A DNA stretch of 64,000 nt, from NCBI GenBank assembly GCA_027490145.1, contig JAIXYQ010000014.1, positions 89,534 to 153,533 on the forward strand, given 5' to 3'. Positions 44,008-53,278 of the stretch are shown one piece after another (positions within the stretch are counted from its first letter, which is position 1; each line of letters opens with the position of its first letter). The stretch comes from Planctomycetaceae bacterium (lineage in GTDB: Bacteria; Planctomycetota; Phycisphaerae; Phycisphaerales; SM1A02). A program made the translations under genes and the position numbers. The notes under the pieces are model-generated. The model searched no databases and was not told where the DNA came from. It saw only the letters and a program-made list of their open reading frames with translations.

Positions 44008-45729
44008 ATGACGACCCCCTGCAGCACCGCGGCTTCCGCACCGAGCACCTTTGTCCCCGCCGGCCTCGACGCCTCGTCGTGGCCGCAGCTCGAGCCCCTG
44101 TACCGCGCGCTCATCGACCGCCCGCTGAAGTGCGCCGGCTGCCTCGAGCGGTTGCTGCTCGACCGGAGCGAACTCGATGCGATGGTCGCCGAGACCGAGG
44201 CGAACCTGTACATCGCGATGACGTGCGACACCGCGAGCGAACCTCGTCGCAAGGCCTTCCTCGACTTCGTGCAGGACGTGGATCCGCACCTCAAGCGCAT
44301 CGGCTTCGAACTCGATCGACGCATCGTCGAGTGCCCGTTCAGCAAGGATCTCGACCCGCAGCGCTACGGCGTGCTGCTGCGCGGCCTGCGGCAGGAAGTG
44401 AAGCTCTTCCGTCCCGAGAACGTGGACATACAGACCGAGTGCACCAAGCTCGAGCAGCAGTACAGCCAGATCTCGGGCGCGATGTCGGTCGAGTTCGACG
44501 GCAAGAAGCAGACGCTGCCCCAGATGGCGCGCTACCTCGAGGTGACCGACCGCGGCGTTCGCGAAGCGAGCTGGCGTGCCGTGTCCGATCGGCGGCTCCA
44601 GGATGCCGAGGCGATCGACGGCATCTACGACCGCCTCGTCGCGCAGCGCCACCGCATGGCGCTCAACGCCGGCTTCGACGACTTCCGCGACTACCAGCAC
44701 CAGCGCATGCACCGCTTCGACTACACGCCCGCCGACTGCGAGCGATTCCATGCGGCGTGCGAGCAGGTCTGCGTGCCGCTCATGCGCCAGCTCAACGAGG
44801 AGCGCCGCAAGGCCCTCAAGCTCGACACGCTCCGCCCCTGGGACCTCAAGGTCGACGTGCATGGCCGCTCCGCGCTGCGCCCCTTCGAGACCGCCGACGA
44901 GCTCGTGGACCGCTGCAGCCGCGTCTTCCACGACATGGGCGGCGGCCTCGGCCCGCTGTTCGACTCGATGCGCTCGGGCGATTGCCTCGATCTGGACAGC
45001 CGGCAGGGCAAGCAGCCCGGCGGGTACCAGTACCAGCGCCAGGCCAGCCGCAAGCCGTTCATCTTCATGAACGCCGCCGGCCTGCAGCGCGACCTCGTCA
45101 CGATGGTGCACGAGGCCGGCCACGCCTTCCACAGCATGCTCTGCTCGCACGATCCGCTGCTGGCCTACCGCGGCAGCCCGATCGAGTTCGCCGAGGTGGC
45201 GTCGATGAGCATGGAGCTCCTCACCTTCCCGCACCTGGGGCACTTCTATTCCGCGGAGGATGCCGGCCGCCACCGCCGGGAACTGCTCGAGGGCCTGGCC
45301 ACGCTCCTGCCGTGGATCGCCACGATCGACGCGTTCCAGCACTGGGCCTACACGCATCCGTCCCACACGCGCGCCGACCGCACCGCGTACTGGCTGCACC
45401 TCAACAAGCGCTTCGGCGCGGACGTCTCCTGGGCCGGTTGCGAGCGCGCCCTCGAGACGGCCTGGCAGCGCCAGGGGCACCTCTTCCAGAATCCCTTCTA
45501 CTACATCGAGTACGGCATCGCGCAGCTCGGTGCGCTGCAGCTCTGGCTGCAGGCACGGCGCAACGCGGGCGCGGCCCTCGATGCCTACAAGCGCGCCCTG
45601 TCGCTCGGGGCCAGCCGGCCCTTGCCGGAACTCTTCGAGGCCGCCGGCCTGCGCTTCGACTTCGGCCCCGAGACCATGGCGGGCCTCATCGACGAGGTCC
45701 GCGGCGAACTCGCGACCATTCCCGACTGA
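44008..45729 (+). CDS. M3-family oligoendopeptidase (thimet/PepF type)
   Basis: 573 residues from the ATG at 44008; an earlier GTG at 43960 would add 16 non-conserved residues. The zinc-binding MVHEAGHAFHSML holds the HExxH motif near 365, with the third ligand in IEFAEVASMSMEL about 25 residues later. The rest follows the M3 helical shell. It should cut short peptides in the cytoplasm. It follows ispE by 57 bases and precedes the saccharopine-dehydrogenase-like gene. Confidence 0.9.
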   Translation: MTTPCSTAASAPSTFVPAGLDASSWPQLEPLYRALIDRPLKCAGCLERLLLDRSELDAMVAETEANLYIAMTCDTASEPRRKAFLDFVQDVDPHLKRIGFELDRRIVECPFSKDLDPQRYGVLLRGLRQEVKLFRPENVDIQTECTKLEQQYSQISGAMSVEFDGKKQTLPQMARYLEVTDRGVREASWRAVSDRRLQDAEAIDGIYDRLVAQRHRMALNAGFDDFRDYQHQRMHRFDYTPADCERFHAACEQVCVPLMRQLNEERRKALKLDTLRPWDLKVDVHGRSALRPFETADELVDRCSRVFHDMGGGLGPLFDSMRSGDCLDLDSRQGKQPGGYQYQRQASRKPFIFMNAAGLQRDLVTMVHEAGHAFHSMLCSHDPLLAYRGSPIEFAEVASMSMELLTFPHLGHFYSAEDAGRHRRELLEGLATLLPWIATIDAFQHWAYTHPSHTRADRTAYWLHLNKRFGADVSWAGCERALETAWQRQGHLFQNPFYYIEYGIAQLGALQLWLQARRNAGAALDAYKRALSLGASRPLPELFEAAGLRFDFGPETMAGLIDEVRGELATIPD

Positions 45730-45771
45730 ACCGACGACCATCCCACGCACCCTCCACACGACACCACGACC

Positions 45772-46848
45772 ATGTCTCACCACGTTGCCATCCTCGGCGC
45801 CGGCAAGATCGGCCGCATGACCGCCCACTTCCTCGCCTCGTGCGGTGACTACACCGTGCGCATCGGCGACGCCCACGAACCGAGCGCCCTGGCCGTCGCG
45901 CGCGACGAGCGGATCGACGGCCGACGCGTGGACTTCGGCAGTCCCACCGAGCTGGCGGCGTTCCTCAAGGGCGCCTGGGCCGTGGTGAGCTGCGCGCCGT
46001 TCAGCTGCAACGTGGGCATCGCGCAGGCCGCGAAGGATGCCGGCTGCCACTACCTCGACCTGACCGAGGACGTGGCCGTGACCAAGAAGGTCATGCAGCT
46101 GAGCCAGGGCGCGTCGTCCGCGTTCATCCCGCAGTGCGGCCTCGCGCCGGGCTTCATCACGATCGTGGCGCACTCGCTGCTGCGTGAACTGGACAGCGTC
46201 GACACCGTGCGCATGCGCGTGGGCGCACTGCCCCGCACGCCGAGCAACGTGCTCCAGTACAACCTGACCTGGTCGACCGACGGCCTCGTCAACGAGTACT
46301 GCAATCCGTGCGAAGCGCTCGTCGACGGGCAGGTGTGCCTGGTGCCGCCGCTGGAGCAGGTCGAGCGCCTGCACATCGACGGCTGCGAGTACGAGGCGTT
46401 CAACACCTCCGGCGGCCTGGGCACGCTGGCCGATTCGCTGCGCGGCACCGTGCGCAACCTGAACTACAAGACCATCCGCTTCACCGGCCACGCCGAGCAG
46501 ATGCGGTTCCTGCTCAATGACCTTCGCTTCATCGAGCACCGTGACGAACTAAAGGCCATCCTCGAGCGTGCCGTGCCGGGCACCGATGACGACCAGGTCG
46601 TGATCTTCGTCAGCGCCACCGGCCAGCGCGGCGGCCGTTTCATGGACCGCACCTGGGCGCGCACCGTGCTCAGCCGCGAGATCGGCGGGCGCCACTGGAC
46701 CGCCATCCAGGTCACCACCGCCGCCGGCATCTGCGCCGTGGTGGACATGCTCAAGGAAGGCACCGTCCCGACCAAGGGCTTCGTGCGCCAGGAACAGATC
46801 GGCCTCGATGCGTTCCTCGCGAACCGCTTCGGCCGGCACTACGCCTGA
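45772..46848 (+). CDS. Saccharopine dehydrogenase-like NAD(P)-binding protein
   Basis: 358 residues. The Rossmann motif is ILGAGKIGRMTAHFLAS near the start, followed by DYTVRIGDAHEP; CAPFSCNVGIAQAAKDAGCHYLDLTED is typical of saccharopine dehydrogenase and carboxynorspermidine synthase families, as is PQCGLAPGF. The C-terminal part is a substrate-binding domain. The substrate is not certain: lysine-pathway and polyamine-pathway relatives are both possible. It stands between a peptidase and an acetyltransferase gene. Confidence 0.85.
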   Translation: MSHHVAILGAGKIGRMTAHFLASCGDYTVRIGDAHEPSALAVARDERIDGRRVDFGSPTELAAFLKGAWAVVSCAPFSCNVGIAQAAKDAGCHYLDLTEDVAVTKKVMQLSQGASSAFIPQCGLAPGFITIVAHSLLRELDSVDTVRMRVGALPRTPSNVLQYNLTWSTDGLVNEYCNPCEALVDGQVCLVPPLEQVERLHIDGCEYEAFNTSGGLGTLADSLRGTVRNLNYKTIRFTGHAEQMRFLLNDLRFIEHRDELKAILERAVPGTDDDQVVIFVSATGQRGGRFMDRTWARTVLSREIGGRHWTAIQVTTAAGICAVVDMLKEGTVPTKGFVRQEQIGLDAFLANRFGRHYA

Positions 46849-46856
46849 CGGTCGCC

Positions 46857-47387
46857 ATGGGCGTCACCCCGGACTTCCGCGACGCCGTCCGGGGGGATGT
46901 TTCGCAGGTCGTTGCGCTCGTCGAGCGTGCGTACCGTGGGCAGGCAAGTCGCGCAGGCTGGACCACCGAGGCCGACCTGCTGGATGGCCAGCGCACCGAC
47001 GAACGCGAGATCGGCGAGCTGGTCGGCAGCCGCACCTCGCGCATCAGGGTGGCGTTCATCGAGGGCCAGTTGGTGGCCTGCGTGCGCATCGACCGCGCAT
47101 CGGGATTCGGCTACGTGGGCATGGTGTCGGTCGAACCCACGCGCCAGCGCGATGGGCTCGGGCGACTGCTCCTGACCGAGGCCGAACGCGTGATCCGCGA
47201 CGAACTGGGCCTCGACCGCGCACGGATGACCGTGATCGGCCAGCGGTCCGAGCTCATCGCCTGGTACGGTCGCCGTGGTTACCTGCCCACGGGTGAACGC
47301 GAACCGTTCCCCTACGGCGAACCCCGCAACGGGCTTCCGCGCCGCCCGGACCTGTACTTCGAGGTGCTCCAGAAGCCCCTGGTCTGA
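46857..47387 (+). CDS. GNAT-family N-acetyltransferase
   Basis: 176 residues. The acetyl-CoA-binding motif A is VSVEPTRQRDGLGRLLLTEAERVI, near 88-111 (R/Q-x-x-G-x-G/A: RQRDGLG), preceded by the strand FGYVGMV and followed by RMTVIGQRSELIAWYGRRGYLPTGER, the usual motif B. The substrate is unknown. It starts eight bases after the saccharopine-dehydrogenase-like stop, so the genes probably share a transcript. Confidence 0.88.
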   Translation: MGVTPDFRDAVRGDVSQVVALVERAYRGQASRAGWTTEADLLDGQRTDEREIGELVGSRTSRIRVAFIEGQLVACVRIDRASGFGYVGMVSVEPTRQRDGLGRLLLTEAERVIRDELGLDRARMTVIGQRSELIAWYGRRGYLPTGEREPFPYGEPRNGLPRRPDLYFEVLQKPLV

Positions 47388-47485
47388 TCGCGCGCGCGCA
47401 ATTTCTGCCGTGTCGCTTGCCTGGCCACGGACCGAATCGGATCGTTGGGGGGCCGCACGACTGGGCGTGCGAGGAGGCCAGCACC

Positions 47486-47584
47486 ATGCATCAGCACGAC
47501 ATCCACCGCATCCTTCGCAAGGTCATCGCAGCAGCCGGCAGTTTCTGCGTCGGCCTCCTGATCGCCCGCGCGATCGGGCTCTGA
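47486..47584 (+). CDS. Short membrane-type peptide, 32 residues
   Basis: An ATG at 47486 stands 8 bases after GAGGAGG, the best ribosome site in this part of the window. The 32-residue product begins MHQHDIHRILRKVI and continues with a hydrophobic run AAAGSFCVGLLIARAIGL. The N-terminus is charged and the rest could be one short membrane helix. No known family is recognised. The surrounding 262-base gap (47388-47649) holds nothing else. Confidence 0.5.
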   Translation: MHQHDIHRILRKVIAAAGSFCVGLLIARAIGL

Positions 47585-47649
47585 ACCGGTTGCCACCCGC
47601 AGTCGATCGCCCGCAGCCGCACCTCGCGGCGCGAACGGATCAGGCGAGC

Positions 47650-48510
47650 TCAGCGGACCCGGACGTCGAGGATCGCCACCTCGGCCGGACGGTTCACCCG
47701 CAGCGGGAACCAACTGCCGACCCCACGCGTCACGAAGACCGAACTTGCCCCGAGGTGATAGAGGCCGTCGTGCAGGGAACGGCCCTTGGCCGGGCGACTC
47801 TGGTCGCCGGTGCCGCGCGTGAGGCCCACCTGCAGTCCATGCGTGTGACCTGACAGCGTCAGCGGGATGCCGTGCTGCGCGGCCGCACGGAACGCCGCCG
47901 GGTGGTGCGCCAGCAGGATCGGCGGAAGCTCCTCGCGTCCATCGAGCATCGCCTTCAGGCGCTTCTGCGCATCGCGCACGCCCACGGTCCAGTCGAGGCC
48001 GGCGACCATGGGCCCCGACGGCAACCTCGCCACCTCGTCCTGCAGCAACCGGATGCCGCTGCGGCGCGCAAGCCGGGCCACGGACTCCGCATGCTCGAGG
48101 TGATCATGGTTGCCCATCACCATGAGCGTGCCCAATCGCGACTTCATGCGGCCAAGGGCCTTGAAGACCGGTTCGCACCCGGCGAGTTCAAGGTCGACCA
48201 CGTCGCCCGTGCAGGCCACCAGATCGGGCTGTTCGACCTGTGCAAGCTCGATCGCCTCGAGTGCACGCTCCACCGGGATGAGTCCCCCGACGTGGAAGTC
48301 ACTCAGGTGGGCGATGCGCAGCCCATGCAGTGCATCGGGTGCACCCGGCAGGAAGACGGGCACCGAGCGCAGCACGACGGGTTGCGCAAGATGCGCCCGC
48401 GACAGGCGCCCCCTTGACAGACGGTCCGGCAGCACGGTGAGCAACGAACGGCGGATGGCCGCACGCCCGAGCGGCGTGAGCGGCGTTGGGCTTGTCTTCT
48501 TCCGTGTCAC
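47650..48510 (-). CDS. Metallophosphoesterase (YaeI-like)
   Basis: 286 residues. The five blocks of the calcineurin-like fold are visible: LSDFHVGG, TGDVVDLE, MGNHDHLE, LLAHHPAAF and LSGHTHGLQVG. The two-metal site should be complete. The subfamily is that of small bacterial phosphoesterases of the YaeI/UDP-diacylglucosamine-hydrolase-like type, which use phosphodiester or pyrophosphate bonds, but the substrate is not shown. It lies downstream of the outer-membrane-type gene on the same strand. Confidence 0.9.
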   Translation of the reverse strand: MTRKKTSPTPLTPLGRAAIRRSLLTVLPDRLSRGRLSRAHLAQPVVLRSVPVFLPGAPDALHGLRIAHLSDFHVGGLIPVERALEAIELAQVEQPDLVACTGDVVDLELAGCEPVFKALGRMKSRLGTLMVMGNHDHLEHAESVARLARRSGIRLLQDEVARLPSGPMVAGLDWTVGVRDAQKRLKAMLDGREELPPILLAHHPAAFRAAAQHGIPLTLSGHTHGLQVGLTRGTGDQSRPAKGRSLHDGLYHLGASSVFVTRGVGSWFPLRVNRPAEVAILDVRVR

Positions 48511-48524
48511 GCGTGCCGTTCCGC

Positions 48525-49442
48525 TCAGAACCGAAGTTCAAGACCGGCCACCAAGCCCTGCAGGCTGCCGCTCATCGAGTCGCCGTTGCCTGCGGCATCC
48601 CAGTTGAGCAGCCGGTACCCACCGGTGATGGCCAGGTTGTGCAGCACGTCGAGCGACAGGTCCGCCCGCACGAACCAGAGCGAGTCACCCGTCTCGACCC
48701 CGGGGCCCCAGCCCGCCGTCGCGGCGATGCGAAGGTGCCCGAGCCAGTCGACGTTGCGACGCATGTCCAGGTCGAGTTCGATCCCTCCGCCGATGACGGG
48801 CGTGATCACCGAGAGGTCGATCGAATCGCCGGCGAGCGTGGTGAGATCCGTGACGGACTGTTCGTACGACACCGCATGGCCGCCGACCAGTCCGTTGAAA
48901 CGCAGGTCCGCGAAGGGCCGCGTCGATCCCGCGGGCGCATCGTCGCCCGTCCACGGGTGACGATCGGCTGCGTAGGGTCGGTAGAAGGTGATGACGACAT
49001 CGCCCGCCACGCCCCAGGCGTCCGCGCTCGACGAGAGTGCATCGCCCGCACCGAACGCGACTGATCCGAACTGGCCCGCGGTCGGCGCGGCGGTCGACCC
49101 ATCCGTCGACGACCAGAAGCCGTTCACGACCAGCGCCAGTGCATCCCACCGCGCGGTCGCGGTCAGGAGCGGCACCACCTGCGAGTCGTCCAGGTCGAAG
49201 TCATCCTCGATGGTCACGGGCGCGGCCGACGCGGGCGCGTTGATCGTTCCGTTGAGTCGGGCGAACCAGGCGCGCGCGGCGAAGTCGAAGTGCGGCCCAG
49301 CCGAAGGATCCACGGGCGGCAGGACCTGCGCGGCCGGCACAGGTGCGACCGCCTGGGTGACGGACGCCCCCGACGCGGCCGGCGTTGCCGCGCTTGACTG
49401 GGCGAGCACGGCAGCGATGAGCGTCAGGGCGGTGGGTTCCAC
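48525..49442 (-). CDS. Putative outer-membrane beta-barrel protein
   Basis: 305 residues from a GTG at 49442. The start MEPTALTLIAAVLAQSSAATPA is signal-like. The rest has alternating strands, many aromatic residues (FDFAARAWFARLNG, WDALALVVNGFWSS, HLRIAATAGWGPG, LAITGGYRLLNWD) and ends with LVAGLELRF, a C-terminal Phe as in outer-membrane proteins handled by BamA. No family is recognised. It begins divergently from the ArfB-like gene with a 36-base gap. Confidence 0.65.
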   Translation of the reverse strand: MEPTALTLIAAVLAQSSAATPAASGASVTQAVAPVPAAQVLPPVDPSAGPHFDFAARAWFARLNGTINAPASAAPVTIEDDFDLDDSQVVPLLTATARWDALALVVNGFWSSTDGSTAAPTAGQFGSVAFGAGDALSSSADAWGVAGDVVITFYRPYAADRHPWTGDDAPAGSTRPFADLRFNGLVGGHAVSYEQSVTDLTTLAGDSIDLSVITPVIGGGIELDLDMRRNVDWLGHLRIAATAGWGPGVETGDSLWFVRADLSLDVLHNLAITGGYRLLNWDAAGNGDSMSGSLQGLVAGLELRF

Positions 49443-49478
49443 GGTGCAAGGCTAGCGCAGGCCTGCGAGAATGATCGC

Positions 49479-49955
49479 ATGCAGCCCCGCCCGGAACCCG
49501 GCTCCACTCCCCCGCGCAAGCCGATGCGTCCGGGCAACGCGTTCGACTGCGGCCCACGGGCCTGGATCGATCCGTCGGGCCTGGACTTCTCGTTCAGCCG
49601 CAGCGGTGGCCCCGGTGGCCAGAACGTGAACAAGGTGCATTCGCGCGCGGAGCTCATGGTGAAGCTCACCGCGATCCATGGGCTCGATGAGCGCGCCCTC
49701 GGGCGCCTGTGCGACGCCGCGGGATCCCATCTCGTGCACGGCGACACGCTGCGGTTCACGGCCGAGGAGCACCGGTCGCAGAAGGCGAACAAGGACGCGT
49801 GCCTCGAACGCCTGCGCGAGATGGTGCTGCGGGCGAGCATCCCGCCGAAGGTGCGCCGCAAGACGAAGCCCACGCGCGGCTCGATCGAACGCCGCCTGGA
49901 GTCGAAGAAGCGCGAGGGAGAGAAGAAGCGCCAGCGCCGCTGGGACGGCGCGTGA
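49479..49955 (+). CDS. arfB: ArfB-like peptidyl-tRNA hydrolase (class I release-factor domain)
   Basis: 158 residues. The release-factor motif is FSRSGGPGGQNVNKVHSR, with GGQ at residues 46-48, and the C-terminus is basic (SKKREGEKKRQRRWDGA), the tail that ArfB threads into the empty mRNA channel of stalled ribosomes. It frees peptides from stuck ribosomes. The last codons and the stop lie in the first unit of a four-copy 26-bp tandem repeat, described separately. Confidence 0.92.
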   Translation: MQPRPEPGSTPPRKPMRPGNAFDCGPRAWIDPSGLDFSFSRSGGPGGQNVNKVHSRAELMVKLTAIHGLDERALGRLCDAAGSHLVHGDTLRFTAEEHRSQKANKDACLERLREMVLRASIPPKVRRKTKPTRGSIERRLESKKREGEKKRQRRWDGA

Positions 49956-50033
49956 ACCAGCGCCGCTGGGACGGCGCGTGAACCAGCGCCGCTGGGACGG
50001 CGCGTGAACCAGCGCCGCTGGGACGGCGCGTGA
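49930..50033. repeat. Four-copy 26-bp tandem repeat across the arfB stop codon
   Basis: Four units (49930-49955, 49956-49981, 49982-50007, 50008-50033) of the form RCCAGCGCCGCTGGGACGGCGCGTGA, copies 2-4 identical and copy 1 with one change. Each unit ends with TGA and holds a small CCAGC-GCC-GCTGG palindrome. Because 26 is not a multiple of 3 the frame changes each unit, so a frameshift in arfB would still end on a TGA close by in the next unit. It fills the gap between convergent arfB and purM. Confidence 0.9.
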
Positions 50034-50039
50034 ACCCCC

Positions 50040-51122
50040 TCACTCCTTCCAGCGCACCTCGCCCGTGCCCTTCTCGATCGAGCCGATCACGGTGGGCTTC
50101 TCGCCCATGCGCTTGAGCTTGGTGACGACGGCCTTCGCGAAGTCGGGCCGCACGAACATCACGTAGCCGATGCCCATGTTGAAGACGCGGAACATCTCGT
50201 CATCTTCGATGCCGCCATGCTTCTGCAGGAACGGGAAGATCGGATTGGGCGTCCAGGCGGACCGGTCGATCACGCAGTCGAGGTGGCTCGGGAGCGCGCG
50301 GCTCGCGTTGCCGGGCAGCCCGCCGCCCGTGATGTGCGCCATCCCGCTCACGACCATCTTGCGGCGGTAGCCGGCCAGCAGCTTCACGATGGGCTTCGCG
50401 TAGATCCGCGTGGGCTCGAGCAGCACCTGCCAGAGCGGCTTGCGGCCGAGCTCGGGGTACGCACGGTCCATGTCCAGCCGCGCATCCTTCACGATGCGGC
50501 GCACGAGCGAGTAGCCGTTGCTGTGCACGCCGCTGGCGGCCAGGCCGATGACCACGTCTCCCTTGCGCACCAGCTTGCTCGTGATGATCCGCTTGTGGTC
50601 GACGACGCCCACGCAGAAGCCGGCGATGTCGAAGTCGCCCTGCCGGTAGATGTCGGGCATCTCCGCACACTCGCCGCCGATCAGCGCGCAGCCGGCCTGT
50701 TCGCAGCCCTTGGCCACGCCCTCGATCATGGCCGCGGTGTCCTTGGGTGCGATGCGCGACAGCCCGAGGTAATCGAGGAAGAAGAGCGGCTCCGCCCCCT
50801 GCACGATGAGGTCGTTCACGTTCATCGCCACGCAGTCGATGCCGACGGTGTCGTACACCTTGCGCTCGGCGGCGATCATGACCTTCGTGCCCACGCCATC
50901 GGTGCAGCCCACCAGCACCGGGTCGCGGTACTGCTTTCGGAAGAGACCCTCTCCGAAGAGCCGGAACATGCCGGCGAAGCTGCCGTGCTGGCCGAGCACC
51001 CGCGGCGAGTAGGTCCGGCGCACGATGGGCTTGATCAGGTCGACGACCTCGTCGCCCGCATCGATGTCGACGCCGGCGTCCTTGTACGTGAGTGGCTTCT
51101 TGGTGGCCATGGAACGCGTCAT
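50040..51122 (-). CDS. purM: Phosphoribosylformylglycinamidine cyclo-ligase (AIR synthetase)
   Basis: Fifth step of purine synthesis: closes the imidazole ring with ATP. It has 360 residues. The start is chosen at 51122 (GGAT-type site upstream); ATG at 51110 is possible too. Typical parts are [19 protein letters not shown], the [14 protein letters not shown] nucleotide loop, [28 protein letters not shown], and [13 protein letters not shown]. It is divergent from sucD with 65 bases between them and its end meets the tandem repeat. Confidence 0.96.
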   Translation of the reverse strand: MTRSMATKKPLTYKDAGVDIDAGDEVVDLIKPIVRRTYSPRVLGQHGSFAGMFRLFGEGLFRKQYRDPVLVGCTDGVGTKVMIAAERKVYDTVGIDCVAMNVNDLIVQGAEPLFFLDYLGLSRIAPKDTAAMIEGVAKGCEQAGCALIGGECAEMPDIYRQGDFDIAGFCVGVVDHKRIITSKLVRKGDVVIGLAASGVHSNGYSLVRRIVKDARLDMDRAYPELGRKPLWQVLLEPTRIYAKPIVKLLAGYRRKMVVSGMAHITGGGLPGNASRALPSHLDCVIDRSAWTPNPIFPFLQKHGGIEDDEMFRVFNMGIGYVMFVRPDFAKAVVTKLKRMGEKPTVIGSIEKGTGEVRWKE

Positions 51123-51187
51123 TACAGCGGATCCGGCGGGTTCCTGCGCGGCCGCGCGGGGCCGGTCGTTGCTATCCTCCACCTCCC

Positions 51188-52117
<930 letters not shown>

Positions 52118-52159
52118 GCGCTGGGCCGCATCGGTGCTGGGCGTGCGTACGATCACGCC

Positions 52160-53200
52160 GTGACCACGTCCTCGGACCATCCTTGGTTCCCTCGTGCGCT
52201 CTGGTGGAGCGCGTGCCTCGTCCTGCTCGTCGTTGCGGTTCCCGTGCGTGCACTGCGCGCGGATGGCCAACCGGCCGACGCCCAGCCCACGATGGGTGCG
52301 GCGCCTTCGGCCGCGATCGATGGCCCCGCGGCGACCGGAGCAGATGCGCCCGGCACTCCCGCCGCACCGTTCTCGGCCGCCGTCACCGAACGCATCGCCA
52401 TCGTCGGTGCGAGCGCAAGCGATGGCTTCGGGGTGGCGGTGAGCAACGGCAGCGCACAACCGTTCAAGGCCGAGCTCGTCGACATGCGCGATGTGCTCCT
52501 GGCGGCCGCCAAGTCCGGTACCACCGAACTCGTGGCGCACTATGCGACCGGCATGTTCTTCAGCGACCCCATCACCCGGGGCGAGGACGCCGTCACGCGC
52601 GCGCTCGAAACCAAGCCGACCCTCCTGCTCGCCGCGGACTTCCTCTTCTGGTACGCGTACGGCGGCGGCGGCATCGGCAAGACGCCGATCCGTACCGAGG
52701 CGGACCGCGCGTCGCTCTTCGAACGTGGCCTGGCCCAACTCGACCGCGTGGTCGCTGCCGGCGTGCCGCTGGTCGTCGGCAACCTGCCTGACATGCGCGC
52801 CTCGAAGGGCCGCATGATGGCTGCCATGCAGTTGCCCGAGCACGCCACCCTTGAGTCGCTGAATGCACGACTCGCCGACTGGGCCAAGGGAAAGTCGCGG
52901 GTGCGGGTGCTCAGCCTGGAACGCGTGAACGATGAGACCCGCTCCGGCGAACCGATCCGCGTGGGCCGGGTGCAGTGGGACCCCGCCAAGCAGGGGCCGG
53001 TCATGCAGCGCGATCGGCTGCATCCGGCGTTCCCGGGATTGGTCGCGCTCACGGAGCGCACCATGGAGTGCGCCATCGGTGATGCTGCGTGCCGCGAGCG
53101 GTTCGACTTCACGCCGCAGGATGTGAAGGCGCGGATCCTCGATGGCGTGACGACTCCGGGGGCACGATCCGTCGATCCCGAGCCCGTGTCCCGGCCCTGA
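52160..53200 (+). CDS. SGNH/GDSL-type hydrolase, secreted
   Basis: 346 residues from a GTG at 52160. A signal anchor (about 12-32, PRALWWSACLVLLVVAVPVRA) is followed by an Ala/Pro-rich linker. The SGNH blocks can be read: IVGASASDGFG (Ser nucleophile, near 81-91), a Gly/Asn region in VVGNLPDMRA, and RDRLHPAFPGL holding the Asp-His pair. This suggests an esterase or acyl hydrolase outside the cytoplasm. The substrate is unknown. It follows sucD by 42 bases. Confidence 0.75.
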   Translation: MTTSSDHPWFPRALWWSACLVLLVVAVPVRALRADGQPADAQPTMGAAPSAAIDGPAATGADAPGTPAAPFSAAVTERIAIVGASASDGFGVAVSNGSAQPFKAELVDMRDVLLAAAKSGTTELVAHYATGMFFSDPITRGEDAVTRALETKPTLLLAADFLFWYAYGGGGIGKTPIRTEADRASLFERGLAQLDRVVAAGVPLVVGNLPDMRASKGRMMAAMQLPEHATLESLNARLADWAKGKSRVRVLSLERVNDETRSGEPIRVGRVQWDPAKQGPVMQRDRLHPAFPGLVALTERTMECAIGDAACRERFDFTPQDVKARILDGVTTPGARSVDPEPVSRP

Positions 53201-53278
53201 GTCAACGCACGGCGCCGAAGCCTGCGCGCAACGCGAACTCGTTTGCCTCGGCGAGCCCGGCTTCCTCCGCGAGCTCCA

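Noticed and set aside
42982..46539. 1185-residue open frame on the - strand
   Set aside because: It is antisense to ispE, the M3 peptidase and the saccharopine-dehydrogenase-like gene, all with clear catalytic motifs, and has no family motif of its own. Long antisense frames are common at this GC content.
49930..50033. CRISPR-like array
   Set aside because: Units are directly adjacent without spacers and derive from the end of arfB.
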